Source: Lachnospiraceae bacterium (GTDB lineage: Bacteria > Bacillota > Clostridia > Lachnospirales > Lachnospiraceae). Taken from it: a DNA stretch of 32,089 nucleotides. Location: assembly GCA_017428265.1 (NCBI GenBank), contig JAFRRD010000051.1, positions 1 through 32,089 of the forward strand, written 5' to 3'. Both the position numbers and the translations under genes were made by a program. Below, piece after piece: positions 8,186 through 15,412 of the stretch (positions are counted from its first letter, which is position 1; the number at the start of each line of letters is the position of its first letter). The notes below the pieces were generated by a model. The model was not told where the DNA came from. It saw only the letters and a list, made by a program, of their open reading frames with translations, and made no database searches.

Positions 8186-8671
8186 TTATTCTGACGCATT
8201 TTTATCATTATCCTTATCAGGCGCCTCTTCATATATACTGGGACTCGTTATTATGCAAACACAAACAGCAATGAATGCGACCAACAAAATCAACCCCCAC
8301 ATAATCAGATAAAGTGTTTCTTTCTCAATGCCTCCGCCAAACAACTTTTGGAACAAAGGCAAAACGAAATTGCCGCCAATCACTGTCAGTAAAAAGAAAT
8401 AAACAAGGACCGAAATGATAACAAAACTGCATGAAAGGGATCCATTTCGCTTTGAACGACTATTTGTCACCAGGGCAGGATACAACAAGTCATCTACGTC
8501 GCAATGCAAAGCATTTGCAAGCTGTTCAAGCATACGAATGTCCGGATTAGAAACGCCTTTTTCCCAATTGGAAACCGTTTGTCGTGTAACACCGACGTTT
8601 TCCGCAAGCTGAGTCTGGCTCATTCCCAGTGATGACCGCAGTCTTTTGATATTGTTAGATATATCTGCCAT
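8186..8671 (-). CDS. XRE-family regulator with two membrane segments
   Basis: A 161-residue protein. Residues 3-64 are a typical XRE/Cro-type helix-turn-helix (NIKRLRSSLGMSQTQLAENV, then TRQTVSNWEKG). A basic linker follows, with membrane helices at about 80-100 and 119-141 and an acidic tail. This architecture implies a DNA-binding domain tethered to the membrane. The ATG at 8671 has AGAGG at 7 bases, and a promoter lies just upstream. It precedes the secreted-protein gene by 21 bases, so it probably controls that gene or itself, which is inference. Low G+C matches its partner. Confidence 0.88.
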   Translation of the reverse strand: MADISNNIKRLRSSLGMSQTQLAENVGVTRQTVSNWEKGVSNPDIRMLEQLANALHCDVDDLLYPALVTNSRSKRNGSLSCSFVIISVLVYFFLLTVIGGNFVLPLFQKLFGGGIEKETLYLIMWGLILLVAFIAVCVCIITSPSIYEEAPDKDNDKNASE

Positions 8672-8704
8672 TTTTATGCCTCTTGATCTTTTCATCTATT
8701 AATG

Positions 8705-8732
8705 AGTGTACCAAAGCAAATAAAATTATCAA
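8705..8732 (-). promoter_or_regulatory. Predicted promoter of the XRE/secreted-protein operon
   Basis: Minus strand TTGATA (8732-8727), a 16-base spacer and TACACT (8710-8705), about 35 bases before the chosen start of the regulator. Confidence 0.55.
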
Positions 8733-8774
8733 GGTAAAAAGCATCATCATTTTGTATAAAAAACTTAACATTCA

Positions 8775-8816
8775 TAAAAAAACACCAGTCAGCCTTTTGG
8801 GCTGACCGATGTTTTT
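8775..8816 (-). terminator. Terminator of the HIT gene (probably bidirectional)
   Basis: GTCAGCC and GGCTGAC form the top of the stem, then a three-base internal mismatch region, then AAAAACA pairing with TGTTTTT. On the minus strand it ends GGTGTTTTTTT, about 70 bases after the HIT stop. It bounds the A+T-rich island on the right. Confidence 0.8.
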
Positions 8817-8884
8817 CTTTCTGCACGAACAAAAGGTTGCTTAACTTTATCCTTTCCTGTCTGGATCAGGATGCTGCCGTGCCG

Positions 8885-9295
8885 TCAGAGTAGCGCTTCG
8901 CGGATCGCCTGCGCCGTCTCCTGCATCTCTTCGGGCGTGGTCGTTCCGGGCTTCCAGAGGCCCACGGCGGTATCGCCTGCCTTCCTCGGGATCACGTGCA
9001 GATGCAGGTGGAAGACCGACTGGCCGGCGGCTTCCCCGTTATTCTGGATCAGGTTGAAGCCGTCCGCACCGAAGGCCTTCATTTCGGCGGCGCCGATGCG
9101 TGCCCCGACTGCCATCATGTGGCCGAGCAGCGCCTCAGGCGCTTCGGTCGAATCCCTGAAATGCCCCTTGGGCAGCACCAGGGCATGGCCCCGCGCCGCC
9201 GGCCCGAGGTCCAGGATCACCCGTACCTGTTCGTCTTCATACACTGTGCTCGACGGGATCTCCCCGTTCGCGATCTTGCAGAAAATGCAGTCCAT
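8885..9295 (-). CDS. HIT family nucleotide hydrolase/transferase
   Basis: A 136-residue protein of the HINT-type HIT family, which hydrolyses nucleoside phosphoramidates or similar AMP conjugates. It starts MDCIFCKIANGEIPSS, with the paired Cys residues 3 and 6 common in this group, and has GHALVLPKGH, GFNLIQNNGEAAGQSV and the histidine triad HLHLH at 96-100. The ATG at 9295 follows AGGAG at 6 bases. The longer frame to 9364 runs into a dispersed repeat and is rejected. Family identity is secure; the physiological substrate is not known. Confidence 0.93.
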   Translation of the reverse strand: MDCIFCKIANGEIPSSTVYEDEQVRVILDLGPAARGHALVLPKGHFRDSTEAPEALLGHMMAVGARIGAAEMKAFGADGFNLIQNNGEAAGQSVFHLHLHVIPRKAGDTAVGLWKPGTTTPEEMQETAQAIREALL

Positions 9296-9331
9296 ATATA
9301 TCTCCTTTCGTTCTATCATTCCGGACTCTTC

Positions 9332-9426
9332 TGTCATCCTGAGCGAAGTACCCGCAGGGTACAAGCGAAGGATCTTCCTGCAATTTTACTTGAAGATTCT
9401 TCGTCGCTTTGCTCCTCAGAATGACA
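9332..9426. repeat. Dispersed palindromic intergenic repeat, copy 1
   Basis: Begins TGTCATCCTGAGCGAAG and ends with an inverted relative (CTCCTCAGAATGACA). The left half contains an inner palindrome GTACCCGCAGGGTAC and then CGAAGGATCTTC. The left half is almost identical to the right half of the copy at 31009-31100. It lies upstream of the HIT gene and could form a long imperfect hairpin. There is no transposase, so it is a MITE-like or REP-like element. Confidence 0.85.
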
Positions 9427-9686
9427 TATGGTGCGGCCAAGCCCGGGCGAAGGCTTCTGCGGCAGACTTTCGGACGCACGGTCAGCGGCACATGCGACAG
9501 AAGACGCCGGAGCCGGACGGAAACCGCGGTCTCCTCTCCGCGGTTTTCGCCGAGTGCGGAGCGAGAATGCATCAGGCATTCTCGTGACTCACGAGGCTGC
9601 CGGAACGGAGGCGCTCTTCTGAGCATATCGTGCCGCTCCGTACGGACGAGCCGTCTGCTGAAGAAGTCTCTCGCCCGGGCATTTTC
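9427..9686. other. Intergenic stretch with hairpins downstream of the VWA gene
   Basis: No convincing gene is visible. It holds a 9-bp stem AAACCGCGG/CCGCGGTTT (9521-9529 with 9538-9546) followed on the plus strand by TTTTCG. It may serve as a weak terminator for the VWA gene, though on the minus strand the U tract is short. Next come two overlapping perfect palindromes: CGAGAATGC/GCATTCTCG (9562-9570 with 9576-9584) and CTCGTGA/TCACGAG (9581-9587 with 9589-9595). They share four bases and cannot both form. Confidence 0.55.
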
Positions 9687-10889
9687 CTACCTCGCCCTGA
9701 CCAGTGCCTTCGTTGCTTCTTCGAGTCCCTGCACCGTCAGTTGGTACATCGGCAGTTCCTTCCGGATATGCACGATCGTTTCGCTGCCGTAGCCGTTCTC
9801 CCAGTTCCAGGGGCTTAAGGGATTCAGCCACACGATCTTCTTGAAGCGGTTCTTGACCCGCCGGATCCAGGTGATCCCGGGCTCGTTGCTCGAACCGTAC
9901 CACCAGTAGAGATTGCCGCCCCGCGACAGAAGCTCCGACGGCGCCATCGACGCATCGCCCACGATGATCACCTTGTAGTCGCTGCCGAGATTCTTCAGCA
10001 CCCATTCGGTCTCGACCGAATTCTTCTCGTAGCAGGCCGGCGTCGTGTAGAGCTTGTCGTAGAAGCAGTTGTGGAAATAGTAGACCCTGAGGTCCTTGAA
10101 ATGGTTCGCCTTGCTCGCCGCCTGGAAAAGGGTCGTGCAGAGCGTCGAGTAGGGCCACATGGAGCCGCCCGAGTCAAAGAGCAGCAGGAGCTTGACCATG
10201 TTCTTGCGCTCCCGCGAAAAGACGAGCGACAGCTGCCCGGCGTTGTCCGAGGTCTCTTTGATGGTCTCGTCCACGTCCAGCACGTTCTTCGGTCCGTCGT
10301 CGATCGCCGAGAACTGCCGCAGGCGCCGGAGCGCGACCTGGAACTGCCGGAGATCCAGCGTTTTGTCCTCGCGGAAATCGCGGAAGCTCCGCTCCCCGGC
10401 GATCTGGATGGCGCTCCGGTTCCGTCCCGGTCCGCCGATGCGGATGCCCTTGGGATTGTAGCCCGAGTGGCCAAAGGGCGAGCTGCCCCCGGTCCCGATC
10501 CATTTGTTCCCGCCGTCATGGCGCTCATGCTGCTCGGCAAGGCGCTCCTCGAGCATGCGCTTTAAGTCCTCGAGCTGCAGCTCCGCCATGCGCAGATCGA
10601 CCTCATATTTGTCGTAGTCCGCCTGCGGCGCGGGCTTCGCAAGCCAGTCCAGGAGTTCTTTCGGCAGCTCTTCGATGTGTTCGACACCCTTGAAATATTC
10701 GAGAAAAGCCTGGTCGAAGCGGTCGTAGTCCGCCTCCGTTTTCACCAGGACCGCGCGCGCAAGGTAATAAAAGCCTGTGAGCGAGGCGTGCTCGAGGCCC
10801 TTGTCGAGGCCCTCCATCAGCGTCATCCACTCGTTCAGGCTTACCGGAAGGCCTTTATCTTTTAAGAGATAGAAAAAGGCCGTAAACAT
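9687..10889 (-). CDS. VWA domain protein of the CoxE-like family
   Basis: A 400-residue cytoplasmic protein. The N-terminal half is helical and charged (LKDKGLPVSLNEWMTLMEGL at the start). Residues 126-165 are Gly-rich (TGGSSPFGHSGYNPKG). The C-terminal half is a von Willebrand factor A domain with the metal-ion-adhesion motif DSGGSM at 239-244 and a second conserved stretch VIIVGDASMAPSEL. CoxE-like VWA proteins pair with MoxR AAA+ ATPases as chaperone-like assembly or metal-insertion modules. Its start codon overlaps the stop of the MoxR gene by one base (TGATG), so translation is coupled. The client is not evident because no cofactor enzyme lies nearby. Confidence 0.88.
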   Translation of the reverse strand: MFTAFFYLLKDKGLPVSLNEWMTLMEGLDKGLEHASLTGFYYLARAVLVKTEADYDRFDQAFLEYFKGVEHIEELPKELLDWLAKPAPQADYDKYEVDLRMAELQLEDLKRMLEERLAEQHERHDGGNKWIGTGGSSPFGHSGYNPKGIRIGGPGRNRSAIQIAGERSFRDFREDKTLDLRQFQVALRRLRQFSAIDDGPKNVLDVDETIKETSDNAGQLSLVFSRERKNMVKLLLLFDSGGSMWPYSTLCTTLFQAASKANHFKDLRVYYFHNCFYDKLYTTPACYEKNSVETEWVLKNLGSDYKVIIVGDASMAPSELLSRGGNLYWWYGSSNEPGITWIRRVKNRFKKIVWLNPLSPWNWENGYGSETIVHIRKELPMYQLTVQGLEEATKALVRAR

Positions 10890-11713
10890 CAGATCCTCCC
10901 GCGGTTTTTCAGTGTCTGGTTCAGGATCGCCATGTCCTCATTTTTCTTGAGAAGCACGCCCGCGAACGGCACCGTTTTCGCGATCTTCTCCGGGTCGATG
11001 CCGCCGATCTGCAGCGCCTGCAGCCAGTCCAGCACCTCGCTCGTCGAAGGCTTTTTCTGCAGTCCGCGCAGCTCGCGGATCGCATAGAAGGTCACCAGCA
11101 CCTCGTGCAGGAGCCGGTCATCCAGCTTGTCGAAATGCACGCGGACGATCTGCTCCATGGTTTCCGGCCCGGGGAAGGCGATGTAGTGGAAAATGCAGCG
11201 GCGCAGGAAGGCGTCGGGCAGTTCCTTTTCGGCGTTGGAGGTGATGATGACGATGGGGCGCTGCTGCGCCTTCACGGTCTCACCGGTCTCCGGGATGTAG
11301 AATTCCATGCGGTCGAGCTCCCACAAAAGGTCGTTCGGAAACTCGAGGTCGGCTTTGTCGATCTCGTCGATCAGCAGCACGACCTGATCCTTCCGGCTGA
11401 AGGCTTCGCCGAGCTTGCCGAGCTTGATGTAGCGGCCGATGTCGTCCACGCCCGCGGTCCCGAACTGGCTGTCGTAAAGACGCTGCACGGTATCATATAC
11501 ATACAGGCCGTCCTGCGCCTTGGTCGTCGACTTGATGTTCCAGATGATCAGATCCTTGCCCAGACTGTCCGCGACCGCCTGCGCGAGCACTGTTTTCCCC
11601 GTGCCCGGCTCGCCCTTGATCAGGAGCGGCTTGGCCAGCGCCACCGCGATATTGACGCTCCGCATCAGCTCTTCCGATGCCACATAATCTCTGCTTCCCT
11701 TAAAATCCTGCAT
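10889..11713 (-). CDS. MoxR-family AAA+ ATPase
   Basis: A 274-residue AAA+ protein with Walker A GEPGTGKT (34-41), Walker B LLIDEID (113-119), sensor-1 IVIITSNAEKELPDAF and the arginine finger in FLRRCIF. MoxR proteins act with VWA partners to remodel or activate client complexes, using ATP. The ATG at 11713 is preferred over that at 11725 because GAGG lies 6 bases before it. It is the first gene of a two-gene unit with the VWA protein. A terminator for the preceding gene sits upstream, but no strong promoter was recognised. Confidence 0.92.
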   Translation of the reverse strand: MQDFKGSRDYVASEELMRSVNIAVALAKPLLIKGEPGTGKTVLAQAVADSLGKDLIIWNIKSTTKAQDGLYVYDTVQRLYDSQFGTAGVDDIGRYIKLGKLGEAFSRKDQVVLLIDEIDKADLEFPNDLLWELDRMEFYIPETGETVKAQQRPIVIITSNAEKELPDAFLRRCIFHYIAFPGPETMEQIVRVHFDKLDDRLLHEVLVTFYAIRELRGLQKKPSTSEVLDWLQALQIGGIDPEKIAKTVPFAGVLLKKNEDMAILNQTLKNRGRI

Positions 11714-11784
11714 ACTGTGCCTCATTCGTCATGATCAATTAAAATGATATTGCTCAGGCTTTCAGTTTACACGTTCCGTAAAGA

Positions 11785-11813
11785 AAAAACAACTGCCGAA
11801 AGCAGTTGTTTTT
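11785..11813 (-). terminator. Terminator of the ylmH-lipoprotein unit
   Basis: A perfect 12-bp stem AAAAACAACTGC/GCAGTTGTTTTT with a 5-base CGAAA loop. On the minus strand it is followed by a T-rich tract (TTTTTTCTTTAC). It lies 30 bases after the stop of the phosphatase-fold lipoprotein gene. Confidence 0.9.
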
Positions 11814-11843
11814 GACCGCATTTTTCGCGGCAGTGCATCCGCC

Positions 11844-12788
11844 TTACTCCCCGACCAGCCGGAAGACCGCGTACAGGAACTTGTGGTCGGAGCATTCCGC
11901 GTCTGATACCCCGCTGGACAGTTCCGTAAAGCCTTCGCTGACCACGATATTGTCCGGCGAAGACTCGCGGTAGCGGAAGGTCTGGTAGCGCCTCGCCGGG
12001 CTGTTGACATAGTAGGCGGCTTCCAGATAACTGATATCGTCGATGACGAAGCTGTTCAGATCGGCGAGGACCACGTAGCGGCTGCACTTTTTCAGGATCT
12101 TGGCGATGGTCTTCATCTGTCCGATGCGCACGTTGCGGTCTTCGAAGGACAGATGCGTGACGAAAACGTCGAGTTTGATGCCTTCGGCGTTAATGACCGC
12201 GTGCCCGATGGCGCGGTTCTCACCGTTCCCGGATTCCAGCGGCGTGACCTCAAAGCTCTCGATGGGGAAGCGGGACAGCAGCGCCGTGCCGTACTCGCCG
12301 CTGCCGAGTGGGATGGCTCTCGCGAAGGCATGGTAAGGATAGCCCGCAAGCCGCGCCAATTCCTCGACTTCATCGACGTATCCCGAACGTTCGCAGAAGA
12401 CGTCCACCTCCTGCAATCCGATGATGTCCGGAGAGACCTCCCGGATCGCCGCGGCGACCGTATCCAGGCCCTCCGCCCCGTGCTTGATGTTCAGGGTCGC
12501 CAGGCGGATCTCCATGCTGACGGGACCCGGCGCAGCGGTGGTGTTTTCCTCCGCGGTTTGCTCCGAAGCGGCGGGCTGCCCGGCGGTTTCACCCGACGCA
12601 GACGTGCTTTCCGCCGCAGGCGCCCCGGTGTTTTCCGGGGCAGTGGTTTCTGCAGGCGCCGCGGTACTTTGCCGTTCTGCTGTGCTTGTACTTTCCGCGG
12701 CCGGACCGTTCCCGCAGGCGCCGAAAAGGAGCGTCAGGGCAAGCACTGCCGCACATAAGATCCGTGTTTTTTTGACCGGTTTTTTCAT
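11844..12788 (-). CDS. Lipoprotein with endonuclease/exonuclease/phosphatase fold
   Basis: A 314-residue surface protein. A lipobox LFGAC places the lipidated Cys at 25. Residues 28-90 are a low-complexity Ala/Thr/Ser/Glu linker, as seen in cell-surface lipoproteins. The rest is an EEP-type metal hydrolase with LATLNIKHG, DIIGLQEVD (metal-binding Glu), VFVTHLSFEDR, VLADLNSF, PDNIVVS and a terminal SDHKFLYAVF containing the catalytic Asp-His. Substrates of this superfamily range from DNA to inositol phosphates and sphingomyelin, so the target is open. The ATG at 12788 has GGGAGG at 5 bases. It follows ylmH by 14 bases and is probably co-transcribed. Confidence 0.88.
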   Translation of the reverse strand: MKKPVKKTRILCAAVLALTLLFGACGNGPAAESTSTAERQSTAAPAETTAPENTGAPAAESTSASGETAGQPAASEQTAEENTTAAPGPVSMEIRLATLNIKHGAEGLDTVAAAIREVSPDIIGLQEVDVFCERSGYVDEVEELARLAGYPYHAFARAIPLGSGEYGTALLSRFPIESFEVTPLESGNGENRAIGHAVINAEGIKLDVFVTHLSFEDRNVRIGQMKTIAKILKKCSRYVVLADLNSFVIDDISYLEAAYYVNSPARRYQTFRYRESSPDNIVVSEGFTELSSGVSDAECSDHKFLYAVFRLVGE

Positions 12789-12802
12789 GGAGCCCTCCCT
12801 GG

Positions 12803-13555
12803 TCAAATATACCGCCGGACGGTGATGTAGTACCGTCCTTTTTTCGTCTCTTTGGTGATGCCGTCATAGATGCCCTTGCCGAAGCCGCGGACGGAGAAAA
12901 TGTCGCCCTCCTTCAGGCGTTTCGAACCGTCCTTCGCCGGCAGGCTGTTGACGAAGACCTTCTCGGCGGCAAACAAGGCGTCTGCCTTGCCGCGGGCGAG
13001 GCCGCAGAAGGCAGCGACCACCGCATCAAGGCGCTCCGAGGCAACGTTCAGCTGCTCTTCCTTCAGGACCGGAGCCAGTTCCGGGACCGGTCCGGCCTCA
13101 GCAGTCACGCGCACGGCCGTCCTCCGCACCTCGGTCAGATTGGTGCAGATATAGTCCGCGATCTGCTCCAGGCAGAGGATGTACGCGCTCTTTTCCCGGA
13201 TGAGGATGTCCCCGATGAGCGGCCTCTCGATCCCGAGCGCCAGTACTGCGCCGAGCCAGTCCCGATGGGTGAGCGTCTCGGCAAACTTCTCCGAGACCGG
13301 CCGCACGGCCAGTACCGTGATCGGCGGCTCGGGCGGGTAGCCGAAGTCGTTCTCGCTCCCGAAAACCAGGATCCTTCGCTCCGCGGCCGGTGCGCCGCCC
13401 TCGAAGGTACAGGAGATCCCGCCCCGCGGCGGCGCCGCCAGGAAGGCGGCCTGCTCGGCCGGACTCAGAAACCCCGAGTATGTATAAGAGTTCTGCCTTT
13501 CGGCACGGCGGTACAAGTCGCTAAGGTGCCGGAGCGTTTCATTCATCATTTCCAT
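12803..13555 (-). CDS. ylmH: YlmH-type S4-domain RNA-binding protein
   Basis: About 250 residues. The central region (IGDILIREKSAYILCLEQIA) and the C-terminal S4 RNA-binding domain (LNVASERLDAVVAAFCGLAR, then VFVNSLPAKDGSKRLKEGDI) match YlmH. In Bacillus and relatives YlmH usually sits in the ftsZ/divIVA region and has been linked to ribosome quality control. Here it is detached from division genes. The start is uncertain: ATG codons occur at 13555, 13549 and 13546 with no clear ribosome site. The TATAAT box at 13567-13562 would place transcription start on the A of the ATG at 13555, so the mRNA may be leaderless. MNETLRHL at 13546 fits the usual family N-terminus best. Confidence 0.88.
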   Translation of the reverse strand: MEMMNETLRHLSDLYRRAERQNSYTYSGFLSPAEQAAFLAAPPRGGISCTFEGGAPAAERRILVFGSENDFGYPPEPPITVLAVRPVSEKFAETLTHRDWLGAVLALGIERPLIGDILIREKSAYILCLEQIADYICTNLTEVRRTAVRVTAEAGPVPELAPVLKEEQLNVASERLDAVVAAFCGLARGKADALFAAEKVFVNSLPAKDGSKRLKEGDIFSVRGFGKGIYDGITKETKKGRYYITVRRYI

Positions 13556-13561
13556 GCTGGC

Positions 13562-13567
13562 ATTATA
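13562..13567 (-). promoter_or_regulatory. Extended -10 box of ylmH
   Basis: Minus strand TGCTATAAT is a consensus extended -10 without a good -35. The expected start point is base 13555, the first base of an in-frame ATG. Confidence 0.65.
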
Positions 13568-13590
13568 GCATATCTTTATCATTTCTTCAC

Positions 13591-13630
13591 TTGACGCTCC
13601 GCCTCTTTTTCTCTATAGTAGTAACGTTAC
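13591..13630 (+). promoter_or_regulatory. Promoter and palindromic operator of the ABC exporter operon
   Basis: TTGACG (13591-13596), a 17-base spacer and TATAGT (13614-13619) form a near-consensus promoter. GTAACGTTAC (13621-13630) is a perfect 10-bp palindrome centred on the expected transcription start, a typical repressor-operator position. No dedicated regulator gene is adjacent. Confidence 0.7.
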
Positions 13631-13647
13631 GGAAGGAGATTTTTCCC

Positions 13648-15399
13648 ATGATTTCTCTGATCAGACGCATGCATAAGCCGCAGGTCGTCACCGCGGTCCT
13701 CTGCATGCTCGTGGTGACAGCCGGCTCGTATTTCGAACTGAAGCTGCCCGACTACATGAGCTCGCTCACGCTGCTCATCCAGGCCGGCGCCGAGGACGTA
13801 TCCGCGATCCTCTCCATCGGTCTCGAGATGCTGCTGGTCGTTGTCATGAGCGCGCTGCTCACGGTCGCTTCCGGCTACCTGTCCGCGCGGACAGCCGCCG
13901 GCTTTACCAAAACGCTGCGCGAAGAGCTCTTCCTGCATATCACCGGCTTCGACCAGGAAAATATGCTCGGCTTTTCGGTCCCGTCCCTGATCACGCGCAC
14001 GACCACCGACATCATGCAGGTGCAGAACTTCACCTCCGCGGGCCTCGGCCTCTGTGTGAAGGCACCGACCATGGCCATCTGGGCCGTGATCAAGATCCTC
14101 AGCCGGAGCACCGAGCTGTCGCTCATCACCATGGTCTTCGTGGTCGCGCTCTGCCTGCTGCAGTTCATGATCGTCAGCCATGTCATCCCGCGCATCCGCA
14201 TCATCCAGAAACTGACCGACGCCATCAACCGCGTCGCGCGCGAGAACATTTCCGGCATCAACGTGGTCCACGCCTTCAACGCCGAGGAGTATGAAGAAAA
14301 GAAATTCGACGGCGTGAACAGCGAAATGATGAGCCTGCAGCTGAAGAACCAGCGGCTCTTCGCGATCATGGGGCCGTCGATGGGCCTCGCGATGAGCGGC
14401 CTGTCCCTGTGCATCTACTGGGTCGGCGCCGCGATGCTCTCAGGCATGGCAGACACCGCCGAGCGCATCGAATTCTTCAGCAACGTCGTGGTCTTCTCAT
14501 CCTATGCGACCCATGTGGTCATTTCCTTCTCCTTCCTCGTCATGATTTTCATGATGTACCCGATGGCGCAGGTCTCTGCGGAACGCATCAATGCGGTCTT
14601 CAGCGCACAGACGAAGATCCGCGAAGGCGCCGAGACGGCCGGCGACGGCAGCGGGACGCTTGAATTCAGGGACGTTTCCTTCCGTTATCCGGACGCCGCC
14701 GAGGATGCCCTGCAGCACATCTCCTTCAAGGTGAAAAAGGGTGAGACCCTCGCGATCATCGGCTCCACCGGCTGCGGCAAGACGAGCCTGGTCAACCTGA
14801 TCACGCGCTTCTATGACGCGACCGGCGGCGAAGTCCTGCTGGACGGCGTGAGCGTGCAGGATTACTCCTTCGAAGGCCTCTACAACAAGATCGGCTACAT
14901 CGCCCAGAAGGCCGTGCTCTTCTCCGGCAGCATCCGCGAGAACCTCTCCTTCGGGAAGAAGGACGGGGAATTTACGGAAGAAGATATCCGCGCCGCCGTC
15001 GATACCGCGCAGGCCGCGGAATTCGTGGATAAGAGCGAAGGCGGCCTCGACTATACCCTGGCGCAGGCCGGCAAGAACCTTTCCGGCGGCCAGAAGCAGC
15101 GGCTTTCCATTGCGAGAGCCCTCGCCAGAACGCCCGAGGTCCTCATTTTCGACGACTCCTTCTCGGCCCTTGACTACCGCACCGACGCGGACCTGAGAAG
15201 CGCTCTCGCGAAGAACTTCGCGGATACGATCCGCGTCATCGTCGCCCAGCGCATCGGCACCATCCGGAACGCCGAGCAGATCCTGGTCCTCGACGAAGGC
15301 AAATGTGTCGGCCTCGGCACCCACAGCGAACTCATGAAGTCCTGCCGGATCTATCAGGAGATCGCCCGCTCCCAGCTGTCCGCTGCGGAGCTCATGTGA
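13648..15399 (+). CDS. ABC exporter half-transporter, degenerate-site subunit
   Basis: A 583-residue fused membrane/ATPase half-transporter with about six membrane helices, then Walker A GSTGCGKT (372-379), signature LSGGQ (478-482) and Walker B LIFDDSFSALD. The catalytic Glu is replaced by Asp503 and the switch His by Gln534 (VAQRI). This is the pattern of the TM287/BmrC/LmrC-type subunit of heterodimeric exporters, where one ATP site is nearly inactive. It is paired with the next gene, which has the complementary features. AAGGAG lies 9 bases before the ATG at 13648. The substrate is probably a drug or amphipathic molecule, by family inference only. Confidence 0.93.
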   Translation: MISLIRRMHKPQVVTAVLCMLVVTAGSYFELKLPDYMSSLTLLIQAGAEDVSAILSIGLEMLLVVVMSALLTVASGYLSARTAAGFTKTLREELFLHITGFDQENMLGFSVPSLITRTTTDIMQVQNFTSAGLGLCVKAPTMAIWAVIKILSRSTELSLITMVFVVALCLLQFMIVSHVIPRIRIIQKLTDAINRVARENISGINVVHAFNAEEYEEKKFDGVNSEMMSLQLKNQRLFAIMGPSMGLAMSGLSLCIYWVGAAMLSGMADTAERIEFFSNVVVFSSYATHVVISFSFLVMIFMMYPMAQVSAERINAVFSAQTKIREGAETAGDGSGTLEFRDVSFRYPDAAEDALQHISFKVKKGETLAIIGSTGCGKTSLVNLITRFYDATGGEVLLDGVSVQDYSFEGLYNKIGYIAQKAVLFSGSIRENLSFGKKDGEFTEEDIRAAVDTAQAAEFVDKSEGGLDYTLAQAGKNLSGGQKQRLSIARALARTPEVLIFDDSFSALDYRTDADLRSALAKNFADTIRVIVAQRIGTIRNAEQILVLDEGKCVGLGTHSELMKSCRIYQEIARSQLSAAELM

Positions 15400-15412
15400 G
15401 GAGGTGACGGAG

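Noticed and set aside
9296-9686. Several short frames between the HIT and VWA genes
   Set aside because: They translate the dispersed repeat or Arg-rich noise and have no ribosome sites.
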